DNA of 64,000 nt, from contig NW_024881313.1 of NCBI RefSeq assembly GCF_018691265.1, positions 39,425,518 to 39,489,517 of the forward strand, in the 5' to 3' direction. Position 1 is the first letter of the stretch. Each line of letters opens with the position of its first letter. The translations under genes and the position numbers were made by a program. Source of the DNA: Tyto alba (taxonomy: Eukaryota; Chordata; Aves; Strigiformes; Tytonidae). Below the pieces are notes generated by a model. It had not been told where the DNA came from, ran no database searches, and saw nothing but the letters and a program-made list of their open reading frames with translations. Positions 24,501 through 35,990 of the stretch are shown here, in pieces.

Positions 24501-25473
24501 ATCACCTAATGTGGGATGCAGAAATCAATTGAGGCTGCCAGGCCTTTAGTTTCTCAGTCATCAGGATGGATTATGTCAACCTGATCCTGGGAGAAAGGGA
24601 ATCCCACCTTATGAATGTGAACTCTACCATGACCCTTCCCTTAGGGCCCTCTGACCCTGTTCAGTTCACAGGTAAGTGTGGACCTTTAGCATCCACTCCA
24701 GATTCCAAGATCACAGATGATCACTGCTATTTCTAAAAGCTTCTCCTAAGGCTCTCATGTCTTTAGAGATTTTACAATTTTCCACCAGAGTTTTCCATTT
24801 CTCATCCCACTAATTCAAATCATCCCCTTACAAATAACATTAAACAACAGCTCACTCTCATGTTTCACACTCTTCCTGAATTTTCAGGCTATTATTTGTC
24901 TCAATGTCTTCCTATCAGTCTGTGTTGCATCTCTGGGGTTTTCAGTGTTTCTACATAATCTGACAGCCACTGCTCATCTCAGAATTCCTTCCACTTAGTG
25001 CATGGATTAGTCTATAAACTGCATACAGTCTTCATGTGGAGCACAGAACTGAACTAGGTGTGTCTGGTGAGCACAGGTGATTCAAAGACTTTAAGACCAA
25101 AGTCAAGGTCCGTTGCAAGTTTTTGATCACTAAATGGTTTGATATGAAACCAGCTAAATCTGAAGTATCTGTGGAAATTTGCAGCTCAGAATAGGTTGAA
25201 AAACCCACCGTGGCTGTCTCAGAAAGTTTCCGGAGAGTTGTCCCGTGAAGAAGTTTGCTCTGAGGCAGCTGCATAGGTATTAGTACTCTTTTAGCAAGTA
25301 CAGATTTCTCAGTACTGCATACAGCCATACCACAAGGCAATAGTTCATTGAATTTTTCCATTCGATGAAGACTTGAGCAGCAGAAAAAACTTCCGTTGGA
25401 TCATTTTTCATTCAACTGTTAGGATCCCCTACTGCTTTTGCTTCCAAAATGTTTATTTTGTGGACCACCACAA
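21584..25473. other. Unique non-coding sequence
   Basis: No gene supported. Contents: a CA-rich patch (about 21827-21850), a C/T-rich stretch (about 21855-21930) and A17 at 22235-22251. There is also a GC-richer part near 23800-24700 in which I recognise no LTR, LINE or exon. A 109-codon - strand frame (25032-25361) matches no family I know. Confidence 0.55.
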
Positions 25474-25520
25474 TGGTCTGTATGAATTAATGGTGGTCTG
25501 TATGAATTACTGGTGGTCTG
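25474..25520 (+). repeat. 20-bp tandem repeat, about 2.4 copies
   Basis: tggtctgtatgaattaatgg (25474-25493) is followed by the same unit with one base changed (25494-25513) and a partial third copy tggtctg. A minimal minisatellite of slippage type. Confidence 0.95.
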
Positions 25521-25870
25521 TGCTCTTTAATGTGGGGAGTTACTGCTTTATAATATACTAGTATTCTTCTATATTATTTTAATTTAATATTTTTTTTATT
25601 ACAAAAAATAATATTATTAACTCAAAAAATGCCAAATTCAGTGAAAGGACATAATCACTATGAAGCTTTCTTTTCTTATACTAACATAAAAATATTACAG
25701 TTTTAGGCAGAAAAAAAAACATAAAGTACTTTCTGTTCAAAATAATTTTGGAAGCTATCAAATCTTTAGGTCTACTTAAAATCTACCTTCTAAATAATAA
25801 AAAAAAAGATGGTTTTCAATAATAAAAAAAAAAAATAATACCAGTTTTAAGAAAAAAAAAAAAAAAAAAC
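25521..25870. repeat. AT-rich low-complexity stretch
   Basis: Dominated by A and T, with oligo-T and oligo-A blocks and an A18 run at 25852-25869. There is no coding or repeat-family signature. Such stretches can act as DNA-unwinding or matrix-attachment sequence, but nothing here proves that. Confidence 0.7.
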
Positions 25871-27279
25871 GGGCATAAGAATTTTAGCAGAAACATATTA
25901 GGAAATAATTCATCAGAAAAAACGAATTTGCTTTCAACACTCAAGGTGGTAATAAGGTGTCAATATCTAAATTGTTCATAACATCAGGTTTGACATTTTT
26001 TATTAGATCTAGCTGCCCATTTGGTATAATCAAACATCTTCCATCCTTTGGATACTCAGCAAGTAAATTTTCGCTGACTAATCTTCTACTACAACCAATG
26101 CATGGGGAGAGAAAGAGAGCGAGCAAGAGGAAAGACAATTCTCAGCACCTTGCCAGGCTCCTGCTCTGAATCATCCCAGTATAAGCTCAACATATTTGTT
26201 GACAATGGGAAGTCTCAGCAGCTGATTCAGCTAAGACAGGAACCAAAATTTTGCTGGTGTGAGTATCCACGTCTGTCAAATTTTGGTCCACATTTTATCC
26301 AATGTGAAATACTAATGTAAAAAAAATATATATATATATATATTTTACAGCAAATATTAACTGTCAGATTTCATCTATTCATTAAAATAAATGTCTGAAT
26401 TTGTCCCATATATCAATACCTTGATGCCAATGAAATTACCACTAGGGATGAATTTTGGTGTAAGTGTGTATGCATGTATGTCTCCATTTAAATGAGGCGT
26501 ACATATGTGTGTATGTGCATGTGTGTCTCTTGTTTCATAAATAGACACATGCACGCATACACTGTGGTTTAAAGCTCAGGCAGAGCAGAAAGGTTGGCTT
26601 CCTAAGGCATTTTCTGTGTTCTCTGGCAGCCAGCTATACCCAGGTTAACCTGATCTTTACCACATAACTTCAGTCCAGGGAATGTGATTATAAAACTTTC
26701 CCATCCATGCAGCTCTTTAAACCAAACTCATGATACTGAAGGATAGATGGATTCCATTCTCAGTGTGTATGTGTGTGATGAATTCAATGGATGGGAGGAC
26801 TTTAGAACCACCATACAACGTTTTTACTTTTTTGTTTTTTTTTTTTTTTTCCCCTCCCACAAGTGAATTAGCAGAAGGGTAACCATTGGCCAAAATAGCT
26901 GGATCCATCAGAGCTGACTGGGATTGGTCTCATAGAGCCAAATATGAACCTCAGAGACCCACCACAGACTTACATAAAAAAAAAAAAAAAAAAAAAAAAA
27001 ACTCATCAAAACTCTCCTTTTTAATGGTATTTTGCAGCACTTGAAACATACTAATGTAAGCGCGTAATTCCAAAAAATAAAATCAGCATTCATGGAACAA
27101 AATATACAAGTGGATTATTTAAATAGAGCTATGCATTTCTCCCTCTGGGTTTAAAGGTCTAAGTGAAAACCACAAAAAACAAAGACTGTGAAAGACCAAT
27201 TTCCCCCAGAATAGGGCTTCCTAATCTCTTTTCTTAGCAGACCTCACATGAGAAAATTGATAAAGCACTGCAACTCCCT
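25871..27279. other. Unique non-coding sequence with simple repeats
   Basis: No gene. A TA dinucleotide run lies at 26326-26343. TG-rich sequence spans about 26465-26530. T16 lies at 26835-26850 and A26 at 26976-27001. Open frames crossing the last two are homopolymer artefacts. Confidence 0.6.
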
Positions 27280-27800
27280 TTGGCCTTTGGATCCAACAGA
27301 GCCCCAGCAGAAATTATTATTCTGAGGTGTACGTCATGTCCTATCTACAAAGCGTCTGTCTCACCAGCACAACCTGGCTGCACACAAACGTCCACGTCAT
27401 TTGATGTCCGCTGAAATCCTTACAGGAAATCCAAGTGACTCCAGCTACCATGGAGACATGCCCTTGTGTCGAATAATTAAATATATTAAAAAAATCCTTT
27501 GCTTTTCATTTTTTGCTTTGAGGAATAAATGCAGGACAGAGCCTGGAACGGCTGTGCACCAGATTTGCTTACTTCATTTTATAATCTAAACTATGAAGTT
27601 CATCCCCTCTCATTTCTTTGGAGTATGCTTTTTTTTGTAACATAGAAGAAGCAGTAATTTGACCTAAAAAAATCAGCAGTTGCATTGTCATGGTTGCTGG
27701 CTTTACTGCAACACTTGCAGGATGTCCCGGTAGAAGAAATGCTGTAATGAAGTCTGATCTCCATCATGCTTGTTGCTAGGTTGTCCATCAGACAAGAATT
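27280..27800. promoter_or_regulatory. Candidate regulatory element with CRE-like and RFX-like motifs
   Basis: This block has mixed composition and no repeat signature. It carries CRE-like half-sites with the ACGTCA core at about 27331 and 27394. It also has an X-box-like gctaccatggagac at 27444-27457, close to the RFX consensus half CCATGG(C/A)(A/G)AC, and RFX half-site-like gttgctagg at 27772-27780. Motifs were spotted by eye. No conservation data are available, so an enhancer role is inference. Confidence 0.25.
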
Positions 27801-29094
27801 CAGTGTAAATACTGATCTTAATTTCCAAATTTACATAATGAGACTTTTAACCGAGACTTATTTATGTGGGAATCATCTCAAAATTATGTTTCTCTGAAGT
27901 TGTTTAGCCATATTACATGTACCATTTAACTTTCTGAGTTGTTCCTGGTGTTATCTATTTTTTGATTAAACATAACACCAAAGTTAAAGGTGACCAATAC
28001 TGGCAAATAGTATGTCAAATGGGATTAATATATGGGCCATATGGGGAGCCACTCCATGTTTTTATTTCAGTATTTTAAATCGGTTGAAACTGTACTCTGA
28101 TCAATTCAGAAACTTGAAAAGTTATACTGTGTACTTAGACTTTTTCCCTAGAAATTCTTAGAATTGACTGGGAAATTGCATCCAAATATTTTTTTTCTTC
28201 TAGAAGACAAAATTCCCTAAAAAGTATCTCTCCACTGTTACTTTTGACAGATTTTGAGAATGGAAAGTGAGTTCTTAAAACATTAAAAAAATTTCTGGAC
28301 AAATATTTTGACATTTGAAATTAAAGATGTCCAAAGTCAGCAGCACTGGTTCTTGTGAAATTCCCTTAGCCATTCCCATAGAAGATCAAAGAGAATATGT
28401 GGGGGAAATTGCCCTTTTCTTCTATTTATTTTTAGGCATCTCCTATGGGTCTCTTCTTAAAGAGCTTTTTGGTCTGAGCTGGTATGTCTACACACACGTT
28501 CTTATTGAAATAAGTTGCTTCAAGATTATTTTGGCCAGATCTGGGGACATTTAAAAAAATCTCAGAAATAACCACAGGATGGCTGAACAATCTGTCTCAC
28601 CTCTAGTAATTACTTTTCAAAAGTGTGATAAAGTTTTTTAGATGAAGTGGGGTTTTTTTTTTCATAACTTTAAACTTCAGGAATGTAAATGTCCCCGGAG
28701 AAGCTAGCCACTCCATACTCCTCCATCATAAAAGCAGAAGAACTGGCTTTACAGAACAATTAATTAGCTCTGGGTCTTACTAACTGATCCCAAGTCTTTA
28801 AGAGACTACAAAGGAAAAGTGGATTGGTTATTTCAGATGCATAAAATTTCACCTTGTGTTTCTATCTTCATTCAGATGCCTCCTAACCTGACTGCATCTG
28901 ACATCTTACTCTAAACTGAGATGACTTACATACATAGATTTTACAGAATAACCAGTTAAATGCATACAAAACCAAAGCAAAACAAGAAACATACCATGAG
29001 AATAACATCTTGAATCACTATAATATCCTAAAATTATTTTTCAAGCTCCGACTCAGTTTCCACTTCACCCAGAATTTTGTCTGGGGGTTTGGTG
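27801..29094. other. Unique non-coding sequence
   Basis: AT-rich and without supported genes. A 79-codon + frame (28315-28554) has a hydrophobic middle but no recognisable family, splice context or start context. Confidence 0.55.
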
Positions 29095-29215
29095 TTTCTG
29101 TTTTTTTTTGTTTGTTTGTTTGGGGTTTTTTTGTTTGTTTGTTTGGTTTTTTTTTTTGTTTAGTTTTGTTTTGTTTTGGTTTTTTTGTTTGTTTGTTTTT
29201 TTATTTGTTTTGAGT
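29095..29215 (+). repeat. (TTTG)n simple repeat
   Basis: About 120 bp of tttg, T runs and gtttg units. The frames on both strands are low-complexity artefacts (Phe/Cys/Leu-rich on +, Lys/Gln/Asn-rich on -). No element body adjoins it. Confidence 0.95.
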
Positions 29216-32200
29216 GTAAATGCACATATCATCAGAGAATTACTGTAAACAATGCCAAAAAAAATTCCCAGTGAGAGGGTAGAGAGACACATGGGGAAGG
29301 CAACTATCTATAGAGCAGTTCAGGGATCTCACCAGCATCTGGCCCATCGATCTCTGACTTCCCAGCCCAGATTACCATTCTGAAGCATCTTGACACAGAT
29401 CCAGCATTGTAAATTTGAGCTTTGCTGTGCACTTGCACTGTTGATTCAGCTGCAGTGGGTATCCGGTCATTTGGGCTGAGAAGTTAGAGGCAGATGGCCA
29501 TAATGTTAGCCAAATCACTCCCTTCTGTGCTGTTGGCTACAGAAACTGGCATGCTTTAACCATGCTAGCCCAGTAGGCCATCTGGATTCAGACAGACCTT
29601 TGACCCTTTTTCTGGCATGTCTAAGTATTGTAAAACTTAGCTTGTTGGCAGTCATGGGAATTTCTGGTTTTTTTTTAAACAGATGTCCAAAGGAACCACG
29701 AGCTGATGTTTCATTTGCTTCCTAGGGTTTCTTTGCATTGATTTCAAGACCTTGCAAAGTAGATAGTGTTGTGAATCTGGTTCTCCTGTGGAAAACAAAG
29801 TGTGGGAGGGGAAATCAAGGGTTTCATTTCACAGCCAATTTTTCAAAACATGCACAACAATCTGGTCCTAGAGTTGGGGCTCTCCCTCCTTTGCAATACT
29901 TTGGGCTTTTCTTCAGGTGGCAGAGACCTCCCAGACCTCTGCACCTCAAAATAATGACTGGGAGCCCTTCAAGCTAGGTTCTACACATAAGAACCCAGAA
30001 GTAGATGCAGTGGAGATGATGTGAGTTAAGGAGTACAAGATAGGGAGGAGAGGTTGTGTATCAGGAACCTACATTTTAAATTTACTACCCTAAAATTTCA
30101 GCAAAGGTCCTGAATAATTTTGTGGATCTAGTCTGTCGTGTTTAGTGAAAAAGAAGAAAATATTCCACAGGGAACTATTTGGTGAAGTGATAAGTGCTAA
30201 AGTCAATGCATGAGGTTAATTAAAATTAAGCAAAAGAAAGAAGAAGGAAAAATCATCTAGTAATCTACATGGAAGACAGGAAGAACACATCTTCACTGTT
30301 AGCTGTCCCATGGTAAAATTTTCTCTTCAGCAAAGCAACTAGATTCAACTTATATACAGTATAACACACTATTTACATTACCAAGACTAGACAACCAACT
30401 GCTTTTTCTTTATTTTTAAACAAGACTATGCTGATATCTTCACCCCAGACTTGGATAAGAGAATGTTTTATTCAGTTATGAAATTAAATACTCTAAAGCT
30501 CCTGAGATGACAGCCATTAGAGCACAGCATGACTAAATACTATTCACCTAACATAACATTATCCATCAAGAATCCAACACACACACGCACAAATGGCCCA
30601 CACCCAGTGCACCCAGCCAATACCTAATCTGTTGAAAATTAAGCTGGTAATGTATGTTAAAACATTTGTGGGAAGTTTGGATCCTGAGATATTTTGCTAC
30701 AGTCTATGAGCCTTTCAATTAATTCATTACTCATTTTCCCCACTTGCTTATTCATAACCAGAGGCTATTGTCTTGTGTTTCTGACATCACAGTCAGTTGC
30801 CTTAGGAACAGTGATGATGTCACAAGGGTAGAATTAGCACCTATTAATATGAATAGGCACACAGAAGAGATGAATAATGAGTTCAGGACCTGAATTAGAC
30901 ACAAATTACTAGGATTTTTTTGGACAGGAAAGATATTTGAAAGGTAAATGGGGCTTATATTTAAATATTATGTTTTCATTGCATTTGGACAGTGAACAAA
31001 AGTTGATACTTGAGTAATAAAATTACAAACGCTGGGGTGAGAACAGCTGTAGGATCATGAAAGTTTTTTTCCATGCAAATGAGCCAAAAATTATTAATTT
31101 ATTTTGAATGCTAATGGTTAAGAGCATGTGTCCTAGAACCCAACAAGGCACAGGGCTCACTAACATCCTAGTACTTGAAGTTCTTAGTTTGACAGACCAT
31201 GGTACGACAGGGTATTGAATTACGTCTAACCACACTTTCCTCTATTTCCCACTGAGATGTCTTTCCACTCACACTTGCTCTTTGTTTCCTAGTCGACACT
31301 TCTGTTTTCTGCTTTGTTCAGCCTCAAACTTTTTCTTCTGGATTAGGCTAAATTACCAGCATAATCATGCACTCACCTGCTAACCTATATGAATAAAACA
31401 GTTGCTGAAATATTGAATTATATGAAGAGAAGAGAAAATATTCATTCTGGTCTAAAGTAAACCAGAAGTATAAATATTACCTTTTTCTTGTTCCTGTTTT
31501 CTTTTGTTACCCAGGAAAAAAAAATAGTACTATAGGATTCACTATGTCAAATTAACTTTTAACTGTGCAGTTTGTATGCATATCACCAGCTTTGGATGTC
31601 TTGCTCATTTGTAGCTTGATTTAGGATGGGGGAGAATATTTCCACAGGTTAAACTGGTACATGGGCAGAAGAGAAGCAAGAGTGGGGAAAGAGTGTTTCT
31701 TTCCTCTGAGGTCTGCATGATGGTGCCCTTGCAAAGGATTCTTGGACATTTCTTGCTGAGCCAAATCTCTCTTAGAAAGAGATGTTATTCCTGCCTCGAT
31801 TCCCCTGGTTTCCCGTTATTTGATTGTGTTCGTCATTAAGTTTTTCTAGCCCAGATTCATCTCATCTAGCTTGGGAACCAAAGTGAGGTGTTTGAATGAG
31901 GATGTTAGTCACCTGCAGCTCTCCCAGCAGTCAGGAGGGGAAAGTAGATGCTGCCAGGGCCTGATTCTTCTAATGCATGGTGGATTGTGTGTGGACAATT
32001 AAGGCGCATGAATTTCAGCCCCGATAGCTGAAACACTTTGGGTTTAGTCCAGGGTATTTGATGAAATGTGACAGCTGATCTTATCCCAAGAGGGGCTCTT
32101 GAGCATTGAACCACCACCTCTGACCTGCAGTTCCACGAAGATCTGAAACAACTTCTTCACCGTGCAATCACTTCTCCACTTGTCTCAGCTTGCTTGCTGT

Positions 32201-32439
32201 CACCCTCCCTCCCCTCTGTCCTCAATTTATGGTACGTCCTGGCATTTATTGTGGCATTTTTCTACTGGTAACAAAAAGGAGTTTATTCTACATTGTTTTT
32301 CTATAATTAAATAGTGACAGTAATGCTTAGTCTTCCATTTTTAAAGAGTTCAAAGCTTTTATTTTTCCTTATTGTTTTTTAAAAATAAAACTCTAATATT
32401 ATTTTGCATGGGAAAAAAGAAAAAAAAAAAAAAAAAGGG
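29216..32439. other. Unique non-coding sequence
   Basis: No gene recognised. It includes the CRE-like inverted pair at 30782-30822 and an A17 run at 32420-32436. A fragment around 31954-31985 ('gggcctgattcttctaatg') resembles a motif common in old amniote repeats, but the match is too short to annotate as one. Confidence 0.55.
30782..30822. promoter_or_regulatory. Inverted pair of CRE/AP-1-like octamers
   Basis: tgacatca (30782-30789) and its exact reverse complement tgatgtca (30815-30822) flank 25 bp. Each differs by one base from the palindromic CRE TGACGTCA bound by bZIP factors. The inverted symmetry makes this more notable than a single chance match. Function is inferred. Confidence 0.25.
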
Positions 32440-32900
32440 AAGACAACCAGCAAACTCTCTGCCTACTCAGTTGTAATCTGCAGTTTTGAAGGTGGGCCAG
32501 GCTCTGAGATTTTAAATTGAAATTGCCTAATCTTTCTACCCTTCCCTCTGCAAGGCAACACCTAACCACAGTCAGAGAGGATTCGCAATCTGCCCAGGAG
32601 TTATTGATGGCAGGAACACCCTGTCCCCAGCACCTTCGCTCACTAAGTGTTTTTCCAGAGGCGTCAAGGCTTTCCACTCCATCTTTTGGCAGGTGATACC
32701 TAATGCCAAACCTTATAGGCAGGAGGGTGAAAGCCAAGTCTTGAGGATGCTGTCAGTGTGGAGGGATGTGCTGCGACAGTCGGCTCCGTGCGTGGCCCCG
32801 TGGGTCCCGGGCAGGTGGGGAACAGCGTGTTTTCGGTCCCCGCTCTTGACATGAGGATCAAGCTGCCCATCCGTTTCCGCCGTGGGCTCTGATACTGGCC
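32440..32900. promoter_or_regulatory. Candidate element with a compact CpG cluster
   Basis: Twelve CG dinucleotides fall between 32774 and 32882, a density not seen elsewhere in the window outside the young CR1. The flanking 32440-32760 is also non-repetitive and has an open - strand frame of 112 codons, but no recognisable protein. It could be a small orphan CpG island, an enhancer, or the edge of an unrecognised first exon. No TATA box or initiator decides this. Confidence 0.3.
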
Positions 32901-33394
32901 CCCATGGACTCAGTGTGGAGCCATGCTGGCTTCACCAGGGGAGATAGCGGTGACCTGGTGTGTCCTCAGCTTGTCACTCTCTGTCCTGACAGTCCTGAGG
33001 AGAAACAGCTGTCCCTGCGACAGGAATCACAGCTCCCTAAATCACCTTCCCTGCTTGCCTCTAGGCAGCTATGGACATATATGTGTTCAAATCACCCTTT
33101 TCCCATCTAGAAATCATCTGAAATGCATATATTAATCTTCCCAAGGTGATGGAAGGCTGAGCAGGTGTCCCACTGCTGCATACATAAGACAGAAAGATTT
33201 AAAAAGTCAGTTAAGTCATGCTTGTTTGTAATAGGTGTTGCTCTGTAAGAGGGCCCACACATACTGCTTTATAAAAAGATATATGTAGAACACATCACAA
33301 ACGCTCACACAACTCCATTCAGACAAATGTGCACAGACATTTAAGAGTCAGCTACTGCTTTGATCACCTTTTATATTTTAAATAGGAAAAGGCA
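32901..33394. other. Unique non-coding sequence
   Basis: Two overlapping + frames (32904-33110 and 32923-33135) compete with each other and resemble no known protein. I see no repeat in this stretch. Confidence 0.5.
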
Positions 33395-33475
33395 GCATTA
33401 GTTTTATCCTGTTTTACAGATGAGATGAACTAAGGATCAGAGAGATTAAAGACTGGGTTTGGAAACTGTCTTAGC
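33395..33475 (-). repeat. MIR-like SINE remnant
   Basis: 'ttttatcctgttttacagat' runs on through 'gagatgaactaaggatcag' and 'agagattaaagactgggttt'. This collinearly matches reverse-complement MIR ('attatccccattttacagat', 'gaggaaactgaggcacag', 'agaggttaagtgact'). It is the best-preserved core match of the MIR traces here. Confidence 0.65.
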
Positions 33476-35316
33476 AGCCATGGGTGAATGAAGCCAAAGT
33501 ACCTGCTTTTGATAATCCTTCCCAACACCTCTTTCAACTGCTGGATTCCTAAACTAGCCTGACTCACTCAAGGTCCCTGTGGTAGACCCTAGTTATCCTT
33601 CAGAGATGCTTTCAACACTAGACTGACCTTCAAGAAGCTTTAGTTAAGTTGCATGGCTACTTATAGGTAGGACATAGATAAGATATGTTTGAATAACAAG
33701 AAACAACAGGCTGCAAAAGGTTCCACTTGCTGCAAGAAGAACATGCAACACATCTGGCACTTATTCGTAGCCATCCAGCAACAACAGGACATGCATACAC
33801 ATGAGAAGCACCAAAGAAAACAGCAGCAGCCTCAAGTCCTGGGCTGATCCCAACCAGACTCTACTGCTGCTCATGTTTTTATGGAAGGCTTCCTGCCTCT
33901 ACACTGGGAGCACGATGGCTCTTCCATGCTGGGTGACTCACTCCAAGTGTGAGGAGCCAAAGTTCCCCACCTCTCAGTTCCTCATTTATCACATCCCTCC
34001 CCTCCTTTCTGTCTGCGACTGCACAGGCGTCATCACTACAGATCGAGCTGGGGAGCCAGGATTGCTCCACAGAAGACAGAAATGGTGAAACGGACAATAT
34101 TTTTGCTTATGTTCCCATGTTTCTACATCTGATCTTGTATTTAACACCAGACTAGATGGTCATAACAAATCCCTCTGGCTCTAAAACCTGCTCATTTCAT
34201 TGAATGCACTACATGGAAAGTATTCATTCTTCTTTGCCTGTATAAATATACAGGTATAGATAAATATGTGCACATACATATATATTAGAGTATGCACATT
34301 CACAGCCTACACATACACACATGCATTTTATAACCCTTCACTTAGATATCTAATCTCTAACATCTTCTGTTTAAATTTTTCCTAGAGTTAAGTTACAGAT
34401 TATTATCGATAAAATATGAACTAATGCTTATAACATCCCTGCGTATTTAAGGTGGGATTTTACTTCAGCTAATGTTAGCCCACTAACAATAAAATTTTAA
34501 GCCTAGTCTAGTTTTCTGGGCTTCTTTATAGTCAATAAAAAGAGACAGGCACATCTGGAGGGCAATTTGACTCATCTGTTTCACTATTTATTGGCTAGAT
34601 ATAGATGTCAAATGCGAAGCAGGGTTTTAGGGAGGGAGGTGAAATTAATTGAGAATGGCTAGGGTGGAATTTAGTTCAGAGTTCTAACACCACTTGTCTT
34701 AAGTGCTGGTGTGTTCATGTGAGCTGGGTGTGCAAGTTCCCATCATAGTCATTGGAGAACTACTCAGTGCAGCCAGGTGGATCCTTAAGAGTAATACAGA
34801 TGACCCTAAAATAGACATCTACTAGCTGATGACCTAGATTTTGTCCTCCGACAGCAGCAACTAAACTGACTACAGGAAAGATGTCATTCTCCAAATACGC
34901 ATAGCAGGTGGAGACTATAGACTAACCAAGACATCTGCACAGGGCTCACAAAAATGACACAGGATCTCTGGGACATCTGCATCTTTCTGAGGTGGAGCCA
35001 AAGGACCTACAGTGTGCACTAAAATATTTCTACGTTAAATGCTTAGCACTAAAACAGCCTCAGTTTTCCAAGGACTGTGAGTGAGGGAGATAGTTAGATG
35101 AACAGGTCACACAGCTTGGATCACTAAGTTTAGTGCCACATGATAGCCCACCTCGATTCTAGCTGCTCTCTAGTAAAGTACAGCTCTGTTGTAGGCTTTG
35201 TGTCAGATCTAAATGTCCCATGTATGCACTGCAAGTATTTTAGAGGCAGTTCAGATGGTCCAAAAGCACAATATCCTTAACAGGGCATGTCTGAGCATGA
35301 GGGCAACATTTACAAT
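33476..35316. other. Unique non-coding sequence
   Basis: No gene supported. Three overlapping frames around 33801-34155 lie on both strands and match nothing known. The remainder is AT-rich unique sequence. Confidence 0.55.
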
Positions 35317-35415
35317 TAGATTATTTAATATAAATTTTTAATATAAAATAATAATAACAAATAATAAATTGTAATCAATAATAGTATTTTTAATTATTTG
35401 ATTAATTAATTTTTG
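35317..35415. repeat. AT-rich low-complexity stretch
   Basis: About 100 bp almost entirely of A and T (aataataataac and ttaattatttg-type words). Short TAATTA-like words abound simply because of composition. Confidence 0.8.
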
Positions 35416-35908
35416 CATAGCTCTTTGAGATCAAAAAATGGAAATTTGCCTCCACATGGAGAATAATATGATTGGTATTTGGCAGAAGAGCAGAAACCTC
35501 ATCGTTTCCTTTACTGAGACTGTCCATCAGATGGAATGACAGCCCTAGAGCTCCTCAGTTACAAGGGACAAAAACTATAGAGACTCCACTATTTCCTTCC
35601 TTAGGCAGAGGAATTCCACAGTCGTTATTCATTTGGTGCAGGAGCTGAGTTCATGGGTGTGATTCAGCGGCTATGAATTTTGCAGTGCAGGGCTCCCAAA
35701 AGGTTAAACTGATGACTGGGCAGCAACCTATAGCAGTTGGAAAACCACACACTTCTCTTCCTGACCTGCTGGCAACAAGAATTCAGTGCAGGAGAACCAA
35801 GGCTAAGCAACGACACGATGCAATGGGCAGGCAGTCATGGAGAGTGTGGATGTTTCAACTAGAGCATGAAGGTCACCTGAGGGTCATTGCAGCTGTCAGC
35901 TACTTCTG
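35416..35908. other. Unique non-coding sequence
   Basis: A 78-codon + frame (35673-35909) has no recognised product. I see nothing else in the stretch. Confidence 0.5.
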
Positions 35909-35990
35909 AGGCTTGATCTAAAACCCACTGACCTCAATACAAAGCTTTCCATTGCTTTCCGTTTGGCAGGCTTTGAATTAGTCCCTTGGT
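35909..35990. repeat. Old amniote interspersed repeat (palindromic type)
   Basis: 'gaggcttgatctaaaaccca' followed by 'ctgacctcaat' and then 'ctttccattgctttccg' and 'ggctttgaattagtccc' matches a sequence widespread in bird, crocodile and turtle genomes. That sequence reads roughly 'cctgatccaaagcccattg', 'aagtcaatgg', and returns as an inverted copy 'ccattgacttcaatgggctt', 'tggatcaggccc'. The inverted-repeat layout suggests an old non-autonomous element, but I cannot give a family name with confidence. Confidence 0.5.

Noticed and set aside
23800..24700. Possible LTR or exon cluster in GC-richer DNA
   Set aside because: No TG...CA termini, polyadenylation signal, primer-binding site or protein similarity could be identified.
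29095..29215. CRISPR-like or satellite array
   Set aside because: The periodicity is a plain TTTG microsatellite without unique spacers, in a vertebrate genome.
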